A stretch of DNA of 64,000 nt from Moheibacter stercoris (lineage in GTDB: Bacteria; Bacteroidota; Bacteroidia; Flavobacteriales; Weeksellaceae): assembly GCF_040545805.1 (NCBI RefSeq), contig NZ_JBEPMO010000009.1, positions 47,011-111,010 on the forward strand, written 5' to 3'. The notes below the pieces were generated by a model. The model saw nothing but the letters and a program-made list of their open reading frames with translations, was not told where the DNA came from and searched no databases. Below, one piece after another: positions 36,514 through 45,192 of the stretch (position 1 is the stretch's first letter; the number at the start of each line of letters is the position of its first letter). Both the position numbers and the translations under genes were made by a program.

Positions 36514-36747
36514 ATGGAAGTAACAATCAAAGACATAGAAAAGAATTTAGAAAAACTTCCAAAGGAATATTTAACACAAGTAAATGATTTCATCAATTAT
36601 TTAAAGGAACAAAAAAGTCTTGATGAAGAAATTCCTCAATGGCATATTTATGAAGTTCAAAAAAGAAGAAAAGAACTTTTGGATCATCCTGAAAACATAG
36701 TTTCAGAAGAAGATATGGACTATTTCCTCAAGAATTTTGATCAATGA
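36514..36747 (+). CDS. Antitoxin-like small protein of a type II TA pair
   Basis: A 77-residue charged, helical protein starting 'MEVTIKDIEKNLEKLPKEYL' with a C-terminal stretch 'EDMDYFLKNFDQ'. It resembles DUF2281-type and addiction-module antitoxins, with an N-terminal helical part and a flexible acidic tail that would wrap a toxin. Its stop codon overlaps the ATG of a ParE/RelE-like reading frame (ATGA), the classic TA layout. The partner toxin is broken, so this antitoxin may now be without a function. Confidence 0.65.
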   Translation: MEVTIKDIEKNLEKLPKEYLTQVNDFINYLKEQKSLDEEIPQWHIYEVQKRRKELLDHPENIVSEEDMDYFLKNFDQ

Positions 36748-37040
36748 ATTATCAAATCCAATATTCTTCCTATGTAAAAGATGATTTGATTGACATCAAA
36801 AATTGGTACTCCAAAATAAATTCAACTTTACCTAAGCATTTCATTTCAGAATTCAAAAGCATTATTGATTACATCAAATTGTATCCAAACTTCTTTTAAA
36901 TTCGTTATCAGAACGTTCGCATTGCCTATCTGAATAGATTTCCCTTTTGGATTCATTTCGAATTAAAAGAAGAAATCATAATTGTTTTTGGAGTTTTTCA
37001 TACGTCTAGAAATCCAAAAATCTGGAAAAAGAGAAATTAA
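36744..37040 (+). pseudogene. RelE/ParE-like toxin interrupted by a stop codon
   Basis: From ATG 36744 (four-base overlap with the antitoxin stop) the frame reads 'MNYQIQYSSYVKDDLIDIKN' and so on to codon 51, then TAA at 36897-36899. The same frame then continues to a TAA at 37038-37040 with 'IRYQNVRIAYLNRFPFWIHF' and 'VFGVFHTSRNPKIWKKRN', which are the strand and C-terminal motifs of RelE/ParE toxins. At the break, CAA to TAA (Gln to stop) is the simplest change. Only 51 of 98 residues would be made and the active C-terminal half would be lost. Recent inactivation or sequencing error. Confidence 0.78.
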
Positions 37041-37105
37041 TAGGTGGTTTGCAGAAATCTCCCGAAATTTGAATTTCAAATCAAACAGATTAGGGAAATA
37101 CATTC

Positions 37106-38899
37106 ATGCAAGACCATTTAAAACTTATACTTCAAACTTTACCTGGAAAACCCGGCGTTTATCAGTATTTCGATAAAAACGGGAAAATCTTGTATGTAGG
37201 AAAAGCCAAAAATTTAAAAAAACGCGTTTCCTCCTATTTTACCAAAACCCATGATTCGGGAAAAACGCGAGTTTTGGTTGGGAAAATTGCCGATATCCAA
37301 ACCATTATAGTCGATACCGAATTTGATGCGCTTTTATTGGAAAACAACCTCATCAAAAAGTATCAACCTCGTTACAATGTGATGTTGCGTGACGACAAAA
37401 CCTATCCTTGGATTTGCATTAAAAACGAACCTTTTCCTCGTGTGTTCAAAACAAGAACCATGATCAAAGATGGTTCAGAATATTTTGGACCCTATGCTTC
37501 TGTTGGCATTTTACATGCCTTGCTGGAATTGATTCGAGAGATTTATCCGCTTCGAACCTGCAAATATGATTTGCATGAAAAAAACATTGAATCGGGCAAA
37601 TACAAAGTGTGTCTGGAATATCATTTGGGAAATTGTTTAGGTCCCTGTGAAGGTTTGCAAGAAAAAGAAGATTACGATCAAAACATCCAATCCATCCGAC
37701 AAATCATCAAAGGAAATTACAACGATGCTTTGCGCTACATGGCCGACATGATGCAGGAATATGCCAAAAATCTTGATTTTGAAATGGCTCAAATGGTCAA
37801 AATCAAAATGGATAAAATCAAAAATTACCAAGTCAAATCAACGGTTGTGAGTCCAACGATAGGAAATGTGGATGTGTTCAGTATTGTTTCGGACGAAACT
37901 GCGGGATTTGTCAATTTTCTTCGCGTCAACAATGGCGCCATCATCCAATCGCATACCTTGGAAATGAAAAAGAAGTTGGATGAATCGGATGATGAATTAT
38001 TAGAAGAAGGAATCATTGAGATTTTCGATCGATTTGGTTCACCTTCTCATGAATTAATCCTTCCGATTGATTTGAAATTGGAAATTCCTAACAAGAAAAT
38101 TACAATTCCGCAAATTGGTGATAAAAAACGTTTAATTGATTTATCTGAACGAAATGCCAAATATTATCGTTTGGAACAATTGAAACAAATCAAAATTGTT
38201 GATCCAGATCGACATACAACGCGCATCATGGCGCAAATGAAAAAAGATTTGCGTATGCCTGTGGAACCTCGACATATTGAGGGATTTGACAACTCCAACA
38301 TTCAAGGAACCAATCCTGTTTCGGCTTGTGTGGTGTTCAAAGATGGAAAACCTTCCAAGAAAGATTACCGAATTTTCAATGTAAAAACCGTTGAAGGTCC
38401 GGATGATTTTGCGACAATGGAAGAAGTGATTTACCGTCGATACAAACGAGTTTTGGAAGAAGAAGGCGAACTTCCTCAATTGATTTTGATCGATGGTGGG
38501 AAAGGACAATTGGGTGCGGCCTTGAAAAGTATCGACAAATTGGGACTTCGAGGAAAAATTACGGTGATAGGTATTGCAAAAAAATTGGAAGAAATTTTTT
38601 TCCCAGGCGATTCCATTCCTTTGTATTTGGACAAAACTTCTGAAACCTTGAAAGTTTTGCAACATGTTCGAAATGAATCACATCGATTTGGAATTTCCAA
38701 ACACCGAAACCGTCGAAGCAACAATAGTTTCAATTCTGAATTGGAAGGAATTCCTGGAATCGGAGATAAAACAATTCAAGATTTGCTCAGCAAATTCAAA
38801 TCAGTGAAACGAATTAAATCCGCTACCAAAGAAGAATTAGCAGAAGTCGTTGGATTGTCAAGAGCTCAAAAAATAATTCAATATTTCGCATCAGTTTAG
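37106..38899 (+). CDS. uvrC: Excinuclease ABC subunit C
   Basis: Dual-incision nuclease of nucleotide-excision repair, 597 residues. An N-terminal GIY-YIG domain ('LPGKPGVYQYF' ... 'ILYVGKAKNLKKRVSSYF') makes the 3' cut. A Cys-bearing middle region 'KVCLEYHLGNCLGPCEG', a UVR helix 'DFEMAQMVKIKMDKIKNYQ' (contacts UvrB), an RNase H-like domain 'HIEGFDNSNIQGTNPVSACV' (5' cut) and a terminal helix-hairpin-helix 'LEGIPGIGDKTIQDLLSKF' follow. The start gives the normal family N-terminus. Confidence 0.96.
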   Translation: MQDHLKLILQTLPGKPGVYQYFDKNGKILYVGKAKNLKKRVSSYFTKTHDSGKTRVLVGKIADIQTIIVDTEFDALLLENNLIKKYQPRYNVMLRDDKTYPWICIKNEPFPRVFKTRTMIKDGSEYFGPYASVGILHALLELIREIYPLRTCKYDLHEKNIESGKYKVCLEYHLGNCLGPCEGLQEKEDYDQNIQSIRQIIKGNYNDALRYMADMMQEYAKNLDFEMAQMVKIKMDKIKNYQVKSTVVSPTIGNVDVFSIVSDETAGFVNFLRVNNGAIIQSHTLEMKKKLDESDDELLEEGIIEIFDRFGSPSHELILPIDLKLEIPNKKITIPQIGDKKRLIDLSERNAKYYRLEQLKQIKIVDPDRHTTRIMAQMKKDLRMPVEPRHIEGFDNSNIQGTNPVSACVVFKDGKPSKKDYRIFNVKTVEGPDDFATMEEVIYRRYKRVLEEEGELPQLILIDGGKGQLGAALKSIDKLGLRGKITVIGIAKKLEEIFFPGDSIPLYLDKTSETLKVLQHVRNESHRFGISKHRNRRSNNSFNSELEGIPGIGDKTIQDLLSKFKSVKRIKSATKEELAEVVGLSRAQKIIQYFASV

Positions 38900-38934
38900 C
38901 ATAGATTTTGATTTTGGTGTAGTTTTACAGAACT

Positions 38935-40023
38935 ATGAAAAACATCTTACTTATCCTAGCATTTCTAGGGTCATTCGCTACTTCTTGGGCACAAGAAAAA
39001 TCTTATATTATTTTAGAAGGTACCGTTGGTAAATATCCGATTGTCATGAATCTTCATCAAGAAGATTGGCATATTGATTCTGACGAAACCAAAACAAGAG
39101 TTTGGGTTGGAGATTATTATTACAAAACACAAGAAAAACCCATTGCTTTAGGTGAGTCAGATCGAAATGGTAACCAAATAACTTTGAATACATGGGAATT
39201 TGAAAAGGAAGAGGAAATCGAAACCTTTCAAGGCGTTTTAGAAAATGGAAAGTTTAAAGGAACTTGGCAAAAAGGAAAAACGAAATTAGATTTTGATTTA
39301 AAAGAATCCAATTCTTCTGATTACACGCCTATTGTTCACTACCAAGCAGAAAGAAAAGTTTCGTCTGGTTTCAAAAACACCGATTATCCGATTGAAGGAA
39401 AATTCTCGCTCGATTTTTATTTGCCAAAAGATGCAAAACTCCAGAAAGAATTGGTGGAACAACTATTTTCAACTTATACCAATTTTGATCAATTCTCGAA
39501 ATTTCAACTAGATTCCTTGGAGTCAGATTACAAAGAAATTTTAAAGGAATATGAAAATGAAGACGAAATGGTTCATTTCCTTAATTTCGAAACCATGCAT
39601 TTTTTCGCTCCTTATTTGAACACCAAGAATTATTTAGTGATGAATTATTTCGGATACGAATATACGGGTGGCGCTCATGGTATGTCATGGGAAAAATATT
39701 TAACCTATGACAAACAACGCAAACAATGGTTGGAAATTCAAGATATTTTGGAGGTAAGCAAAGCCAAAGAAATCAACCAAGTCTTGGACAAAGTTCTACG
39801 AAAAGAATTCAATATACCCAACGGCCAATTGTATACAGAAGCCGAAGTAGGAATCTTTTTGGTAGATGAAATTAGTTATTCAGAAAATTTCAAACTATCC
39901 AAAAACGGCATCACCTTTTGTTATGGATTGTACGAAATGACGCCATATGCCTATGGTTTCTTTGAATTATTTGTTCCATTTGAGGATTTAAAACCCTATT
40001 TGAAGAAAGGATTTTCGTATTAA
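38935..40023 (+). CDS. DUF3298/DUF4163 domain exported protein
   Basis: A 362-residue protein with signal peptide ('LAFLGSFATSWAQ'), a central region with short beta strands, and a C-terminal DUF3298-type domain marked by 'YEYTGGAHGMSWEKYLTYD' and 'SYSENFKLSKNGITFCYGLY' to 'YGFFELFVPFEDLKPYLK'. This arrangement is like PdaC/RsiV C-terminal domains, which bind lysozyme or peptidoglycan-related ligands in Gram-positives. The role in Bacteroidota is unknown. Single-gene unit with a clear terminator; 36 bases after uvrC. Confidence 0.8.
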   Translation: MKNILLILAFLGSFATSWAQEKSYIILEGTVGKYPIVMNLHQEDWHIDSDETKTRVWVGDYYYKTQEKPIALGESDRNGNQITLNTWEFEKEEEIETFQGVLENGKFKGTWQKGKTKLDFDLKESNSSDYTPIVHYQAERKVSSGFKNTDYPIEGKFSLDFYLPKDAKLQKELVEQLFSTYTNFDQFSKFQLDSLESDYKEILKEYENEDEMVHFLNFETMHFFAPYLNTKNYLVMNYFGYEYTGGAHGMSWEKYLTYDKQRKQWLEIQDILEVSKAKEINQVLDKVLRKEFNIPNGQLYTEAEVGIFLVDEISYSENFKLSKNGITFCYGLYEMTPYAYGFFELFVPFEDLKPYLKKGFSY

Positions 40024-40041
40024 ATCCAAATAATATACAAC

Positions 40042-40080
40042 AAGCCCTGTCAGAATCCCAAATCTTACAGGGCTTTTAAT
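40042..40080 (+). terminator. Terminator of the DUF3298 gene
   Basis: AAGCCCTGT (40042-40050) pairs with ACAGGGCTT (40067-40075), followed by TTAATTT. Confidence 0.7.
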
Positions 40081-40128
40081 TTGACATCAATCATTTCTTA
40101 ACCTAGTGCTTTTGACTAACTTTGCCAT

Positions 40129-41373
40129 ATGATTTCAGAAGATTCAACATTCCATTTCGATATAAATAAAATCCGTCAACAATTTCCGATTCTAGATCGT
40201 GAAATCAATGGCAAACCATTGATCTATTTTGACAATGGCGCTAGCTCACAAAAACCTCAAATGGTTTTGGACGCGATCGATAATTATTATGGAAAATTCA
40301 ATGCCAATGTTCATAGAGGCATCCATACGCTAAGTCAAGAAGCTACGGTGATGATGGAGAATTCACGTGAAAAAATTCAAAAATTCATCCATGCTGAACA
40401 TCCTCATGAAATCATTTTTACGAGAGGAACAACCGAAGGAATCAACTTAGTGGCACGCGGAATTCAAAATTTGATTAATTCAAATGATGAAATTTTAATA
40501 AGTGAAATCGAGCATCATTCCAACATTGTTCCTTGGCAAATGCTTTGTCAAAAAACAGGAGCCAAATTGAAGTACATTCCTTTATTGGACGATGGCACTT
40601 TGGATATTTCCCAATTGGACGAATTGATAACCGAGAAAACCAAATTGGTTGCTGTCAATCAGATTTCCAATGCCTTGGGAACCATCAATCCGATTGAAAA
40701 AATTATCAAAAAAGCGCATCAAGCTGGAGCTTGGGTTTTGATTGACGCTGCACAATCAGCTCCTCACACACCGATCGATGTACAAAAGTTGGACGCAGAT
40801 TTCCTCGTATTTTCTGGTCATAAAATGTATGCACCAACTGGTGTTGGAATTTTGTATGGTAAGGAAACTATTTTGGACCAATTAGATCCATTTCATGGCG
40901 GCGGAGAAATGATCAAAGAAGTTTTTATGGATCATTCGACTTATGCTGGATTGCCTTTTAAATTCGAAGCAGGGACACCCAATATTGAAGGAAATATTGT
41001 GTTAGGAACAGCCATTGACTTCATGGAATCTATTGGAATTCAAACCATTCATAATTACGAACATGAATTATTGGACTATGCAACCAACCAATTAAGCGAA
41101 TTGGAAGAAGTTCAAATTTACGCCAAAGATGCACCTAGATCTGGAGCTATTTCCTTTAACTTAAATTTGGATGGTGTTCACCCATCTGATGTGGGAATGA
41201 TTCTCGACAAAAAAGGAATTGCTGTAAGAACTGGTCATCATTGCGCTCAACCAATTATGCGAAAATTTGAAATTCCTGGAACCGTACGTGCATCTTTTGC
41301 CATTTTCAACACCAAGGAAGAAATCGATCAATTAATTGAAGGTGTAAAACTTTCCATCAAAATGCTTGGATAA
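40129..41373 (+). CDS. sufS: SufS-type cysteine desulfurase
   Basis: PLP enzyme that takes sulfur from cysteine for iron-sulfur cluster assembly; 414 residues. The PLP lysine lies in 'SGHKMYAPTGVGILYG' (about residue 232), the acceptor cysteine in 'RTGHHCAQPIMRKFEIPG' (about 372) and the SufS-type 'GASSQKPQMVLDAID' near the start. In most Bacteroidota sufS follows sufBCD; here it stands alone between a DUF3298 and a DUF2911 gene, with its own promoter-like TAACTTTG box at 40117-40124 ending four bases before the ATG, which would give an almost leaderless mRNA. Confidence 0.94.
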   Translation: MISEDSTFHFDINKIRQQFPILDREINGKPLIYFDNGASSQKPQMVLDAIDNYYGKFNANVHRGIHTLSQEATVMMENSREKIQKFIHAEHPHEIIFTRGTTEGINLVARGIQNLINSNDEILISEIEHHSNIVPWQMLCQKTGAKLKYIPLLDDGTLDISQLDELITEKTKLVAVNQISNALGTINPIEKIIKKAHQAGAWVLIDAAQSAPHTPIDVQKLDADFLVFSGHKMYAPTGVGILYGKETILDQLDPFHGGGEMIKEVFMDHSTYAGLPFKFEAGTPNIEGNIVLGTAIDFMESIGIQTIHNYEHELLDYATNQLSELEEVQIYAKDAPRSGAISFNLNLDGVHPSDVGMILDKKGIAVRTGHHCAQPIMRKFEIPGTVRASFAIFNTKEEIDQLIEGVKLSIKMLG

Positions 41374-41526
41374 TCAGAAATCAATCACCTAATAATCTAA
41401 CCATAAGAATTTTAGAAAATAATTTGTAATTTTAACAAATTAAAGGATTCGGAATATTTTGACTGGCATAATCCTTGTAAAATAATTGCCGATTTATTTT
41501 TTTATTACTATTTAAACAAACCACTT

Positions 41527-42054
41527 ATGAAATCACGTATTTTCTTCATCGCATTTTTGATTTTCAGTTTAAGTTTTTCCACGGCACAAACCTCAACCAA
41601 TAATCGTGTAAGCCCTTTGGATTCGATTGAAACAAAAATTCATGATGTGGAAATCGATGTGATTTATAGTCGTCCATTCTTAAAAGGACGTGAATTTGGA
41701 AAGGACATTGTTCCATTTGGTAAAGTATGGAGAACCGGTGCCAACGAAGCAACGATTTTTGAAAACAGTAAAGACATCTTGATTGAAGGAAAAGTCCTTC
41801 CAGCAGGAAAATACAGTTTGTACACCATTCCAAATGAAGACCAAACCATTGTGATTTTCAACAAAGAATGGAACCAATGGGGAACAAAATACAACGAAGC
41901 TCAAGATGCTCTTCGCGTGAGTGTCCCTACTCATTTTGTAGATGATTACCGCGATCAATTCACCATTGACATTGACGAAGCAGGAGCTGCATGTTTGGCT
42001 TGGGGTAAAGCTATTTTTACATTCCATATTTTGCCTACGGATTTTAGGTCTTAA
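41527..42054 (+). CDS. DUF2911 family exported protein
   Basis: A 175-residue exported protein. A signal peptide (about 1-20, 'IFSLSFSTAQ') is followed by a single DUF2911 beta-sandwich domain with the family motifs 'VIYSRPFLKGREFG', 'GKVWRTGANEATIFENSKDI' and 'LPAGKYSLYTIPNEDQ'. The domain is common in Bacteroidota and its function is unknown. A sequence TGGCATAATCCTTGT at 41464-41478 upstream weakly resembles a sigma-54 promoter. Confidence 0.88.
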   Translation: MKSRIFFIAFLIFSLSFSTAQTSTNNRVSPLDSIETKIHDVEIDVIYSRPFLKGREFGKDIVPFGKVWRTGANEATIFENSKDILIEGKVLPAGKYSLYTIPNEDQTIVIFNKEWNQWGTKYNEAQDALRVSVPTHFVDDYRDQFTIDIDEAGAACLAWGKAIFTFHILPTDFRS

Positions 42055-42424
42055 TTTTTGTTAAAATTTTAGGTTGGAATCATTATAATATGTAATTTAG
42101 AAGCTGTTATTACATATTTATTATTTGGTATATTTGTTATTCTAACCCTAAAACTTTAACCGAATGCTGTATGCTTCAAATCATTTCTTGATTCAGCAGA
42201 AATCTTTTTGGATTCCGAAATTTGAATCAATCATTCATCTCAAACCAATCGATCAAAAACCGATTAGATACAATCTGGAGATGAATGACAAACAACCCAT
42301 AAGTAGTCAAATCTCGAATTTCTCAGTTGAACATTCAATTGAGTAAATTTCTTGTACCCGAAATTGAAGTCAATTTCAATTGAATTACTTATTCCACTCA
42401 GCATAATCACTAAAACTATAAAGT
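42055..42424. other. 370-base gap before the T6SS island, no supported gene
   Basis: No RNA gene or terminator could be supported here. A 60-codon open frame at 42164-42346 has unusual composition and no recognised features. A TATATTTG box near 42130-42137 could be a -7 element for the TssD gene, but no -33 partner is visible at the right distance. Confidence 0.5.
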
Positions 42425-42811
42425 ATGTCATTTAAAGCAAAACTCTTTGTCGGCGGAAAAGAATACAACATTATTCATGTGAGCTTTGGTATGTTTCAAG
42501 AAACCGATGCGACAGGTCGTCCATCAACCGTTTCAAGAGGAGGAAAAATCGAAGTGATCATTGAAGGTTCTGGTGGAACAGAATTATTTGAATGGATGAC
42601 CAATTCATTTGAGCGTAAAGACGGAAGCATTCGTTTTTACAAACGTGATTCTGATGCTACCTTAAAAGAATTGAAATTTACAGAAGGATACCTTGTCAAG
42701 CACAAAGAAAATTTTGACGCGATGGGGAGAAATCCTTTGACCGAAGCCTTTACCATTTCGGCTCGAAAAATTGAAATGGGAACGGGCGTATATGAGAATG
42801 AATGGGTGTAG
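42425..42811 (+). CDS. tssD: T6SS tube protein TssD (Hcp-like), first copy
   Basis: A 128-residue protein of the Bacteroidota-type TssD family, which forms the hexameric inner tube of the subtype iii type VI secretion system. It begins 'MSFKAKLFVGGKEYNIIHVS', has the family core 'GRPSTVSRGGKIEVIIEGS' and ends with 'ISARKIEMGTGVYENEW'. It is the first of two different TssD genes followed by VgrG, so it may carry or pair with particular cargo. Only cargo-side genes of the system are seen in the window. Confidence 0.9.
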   Translation: MSFKAKLFVGGKEYNIIHVSFGMFQETDATGRPSTVSRGGKIEVIIEGSGGTELFEWMTNSFERKDGSIRFYKRDSDATLKELKFTEGYLVKHKENFDAMGRNPLTEAFTISARKIEMGTGVYENEWV

Positions 42812-42844
42812 AATCCCAAAAAAATAGTATAAACCTAAAATTGG

Positions 42845-42873
42845 GAACATCTAGATTACCCCTCAAGATGTTC
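42845..42873 (+). terminator. Hairpin between the two tssD genes
   Basis: GAACATCT (42845-42852) pairs with AGATGTTC (42866-42873), followed by TTTAAAA. Short T run, so partial termination or a transcript-end stabiliser is possible. Confidence 0.4.
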
Positions 42874-42898
42874 TTTAAAACTTAAATTACTAAACGTT

Positions 42899-43294
42899 AT
42901 GTCTTTTTTAGCGAAATTAAAAATTGACGGAGACACATTTAATGTGTTGGAATGCAAACTTTCTCTAAGTCAAGCCATTGACAATAGCGGCAAACCTTCT
43001 GCTGAACCGCAAGGAGGTATTGTTAGTCTAACGCTTGAATCTACAGCAAGTTCCGATTTTTTCAGATGGATGATTTCCAATACGGAAACCCGTGATGGGG
43101 AAATTATCTTTTACAGACGAGATGCCATTTCCAAAATGAGAGATTTAAAATTTGAAAAAGCCTATTGCATCGGTTACAATGAAACTTTTCTAAGTGCTCA
43201 TAGTACCCCAATGCGAATTGAATTGGTTCTTTCTGCCAAATCACTCTCCATGAATGGTGTAGAATTTAAACGAAATTGGCCTATGGAAATCTAA
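42899..43294 (+). CDS. tssD: T6SS tube protein TssD (Hcp-like), second copy
   Basis: A 131-residue paralogue of the preceding TssD: 'MSFLAKLKIDGDTFNVLECK', core 'GKPSAEPQGGIVSLTLESTA' and 'LSAKSLSMNGVEFKRNW'. The two copies are clearly related but far from identical. In subtype iii systems several TssD variants are common, and one may form a specialised segment of the tube near the VgrG spike (inference). It lies 34 bases before the VgrG gene, most likely in one transcript. Confidence 0.88.
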   Translation: MSFLAKLKIDGDTFNVLECKLSLSQAIDNSGKPSAEPQGGIVSLTLESTASSDFFRWMISNTETRDGEIIFYRRDAISKMRDLKFEKAYCIGYNETFLSAHSTPMRIELVLSAKSLSMNGVEFKRNWPMEI

Positions 43295-43328
43295 ACTTAC
43301 CAAAATCTAACAACTTAAAAACTTAATT

Positions 43329-45191
43329 ATGCCCATCCATACAACTATTTCCATTGAAATAAATGGAAATGCAATACCTAAATTTTCGCGTTTTGTTTTA
43401 GAACAAAAAGTCAACGCACATCATAAGTTTTCCATTGTGATTCCCATTTCTTTTGAATGGTTGAATTCAGCCATGGACAAAGCCCAATCCTATGTAGGTC
43501 AAAAAACTTTGGTGACCATTGCTCCTTCGCATTTCTCAACAGGTGAAACCTTACAATTTAGAGGAATTGTTTCGGAAGCTCAACTAATCAAAGGCGACGG
43601 ATCTTCTGGCGCAATTCTCATCAATGGATTTAGCACCACTTTTCAGATGGAAGGATTGCCCGATACAAAATCTTTTAACGAGAAGAAATTATCGGAAATC
43701 GCCAATGAAATCATCAGTCGCTATCCACAAGATCGACTCGAACCTAAAGTAAATTTGGAGGACGATTCTACCCTTCCGTACACCGTTCAGTACAATGAAT
43801 CGGATTTTCAATTTTTGGCACGAATGGCTGCTAAAAAAGCGGTTTGGTTTTATTACAATGGTCGCGAATTAATTTTCGGAAAACCCGAATCCAAACAAAT
43901 CAATTTGACGTATGGTTCAGGTTTGAGCAGTTTCAATTTTGAAATGCGTACCAAACCCGTAAAATTCAGCTATTATGGCTATGATCCAAGTGAAACGCAA
44001 AATGAAGTTGTAAGTTCAGAAGAGGTTACTCCTGCTTTGAATACGGTTACAGAAGCATTGTTCAGCAATAGCCGCAGTATGTTTCCATCGAGCGCCAATG
44101 TTTTGTACAATCAACCGATCAAAGAAGGAGAACTGAGAAACCATTTGTCAAGCCGAATCAAAGCCCAAACTTTGGCACAAGTTTCCGATTTGTTGACGAT
44201 TTCGGGAAGTTCAGATAATCCAGCAATCAGAATTGGGGATATTGTCACCATCAACGATCCAGGATTTTCGGTTAGTGCATTGGAAAACGGATTGCAAGCA
44301 CCCAAAAATTACGGAAGTTTTTACATTACCGATATTTTGCATGCTTGTGACGAATCGGGAAATTATTACAATGAATTCCGAGGAATCACATCAGACGCGC
44401 AAAGTCCACCGTATGGTAATGTTCATAGTATATCCCAAGCCGAAATTCAATCGGGAATTGTGGTCGACAACAACGACCCGAAAGGCTTAAGCAGAATTCA
44501 GGTTCAGTTTCCTTGGCAAAAATCCAATGGATCAACCACGCCTTGGGTTCGTGTGACAACACCTTATGCCGGAAACGGAAAAGGATTTCATGTCATCCCT
44601 GAAATCGGCGAAGAAGTATTGGTGGAATTTGAAGGAGGTAATCCCGAGAAACCAGTCGTCATTGGAGCGATGTTTCATGGAAAGGGAAAATCAGGACATG
44701 GAGGTGCAGGAAACTATATGAAAGGATTTCAAACAGCTAGTGGAAATAAAATCACTTTAAACGATAAAGATGGGAGTGTTTTTGTCAGTAATGGAAATGG
44801 ATGTGGTTCCATAACTATAGATAGTGCTGGAAATATTACGATAAATTCTTGTGAAAATATTTATCTAAAAGCAGGAAAAAATATTCAATTAGATGCTAAA
44901 GAAAATGTCGACATTGTTGCAGGGAAAAATATTTATCAAACTGCACTTGAAAATGATATTTTTTCAATAGCATCTAAAAATATTTTGCAATTTGCAATGG
45001 AAGAAAAAATTTCAATGGCAGCATTTACTAGTGATGTTGAGATATCAGTATTTGCTGGAAAGTTGAGTCAATTAGCTATGGATTTTGCTATTGATGCTGT
45101 GTTGTCGGGTAAAATAGGTACAGGAGTGAGTCTAAATGTAAATGGAGGCTCAATGACAGACGTAAAAGGTGCAGTCGTAAAAATAAATTAA
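43329..45191 (+). CDS. tssI: T6SS spike protein VgrG (TssI)
   Basis: Trimeric spike of the type VI secretion system, 620 residues. The gp27-like domain covers about 1-370 ('LETKVNAHHKFSIVIPISFE'-type strands), the gp5 OB-fold about 375-460 with 'VQFPWQKSNGSTTPWVRVTT' and 'EIGEEVLVEFEGGNPEKPVV', followed by 'GKSGHGGAGNYMKGFQT' and a C-terminal beta-helix tip (about 475-620) with repeated 'xNIxLxAxxxV' strands. A segment starting at 44609 is shared with an orphan tip at 48969. The next gene starts two bases after its stop and encodes a PAAR protein that should cap this tip. Confidence 0.93.
   Translation: MPIHTTISIEINGNAIPKFSRFVLEQKVNAHHKFSIVIPISFEWLNSAMDKAQSYVGQKTLVTIAPSHFSTGETLQFRGIVSEAQLIKGDGSSGAILINGFSTTFQMEGLPDTKSFNEKKLSEIANEIISRYPQDRLEPKVNLEDDSTLPYTVQYNESDFQFLARMAAKKAVWFYYNGRELIFGKPESKQINLTYGSGLSSFNFEMRTKPVKFSYYGYDPSETQNEVVSSEEVTPALNTVTEALFSNSRSMFPSSANVLYNQPIKEGELRNHLSSRIKAQTLAQVSDLLTISGSSDNPAIRIGDIVTINDPGFSVSALENGLQAPKNYGSFYITDILHACDESGNYYNEFRGITSDAQSPPYGNVHSISQAEIQSGIVVDNNDPKGLSRIQVQFPWQKSNGSTTPWVRVTTPYAGNGKGFHVIPEIGEEVLVEFEGGNPEKPVVIGAMFHGKGKSGHGGAGNYMKGFQTASGNKITLNDKDGSVFVSNGNGCGSITIDSAGNITINSCENIYLKAGKNIQLDAKENVDIVAGKNIYQTALENDIFSIASKNILQFAMEEKISMAAFTSDVEISVFAGKLSQLAMDFAIDAVLSGKIGTGVSLNVNGGSMTDVKGAVVKIN
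44609..44747 (+). repeat. VgrG OB-fold/tip junction, copy A of a shared segment
   Basis: This 139-base stretch, coding for the end of the OB-fold up to 'FQTASGN', is closely matched by 48969-49107 (about 16 differences by eye). Sequences before and after diverge sharply. Confidence 0.85.
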
Positions 45192-45192
45192 T

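Noticed and set aside
38141..38665. 174-codon open frame on the minus strand inside uvrC
   Set aside because: Fully antisense to a well-conserved gene; a by-product of uvrC codon use.
42164..42346. Open frame of 60 codons in the gap before the T6SS island
   Set aside because: No recognised features, odd composition and no promoter or operon context; it may be chance in A/T-rich DNA.
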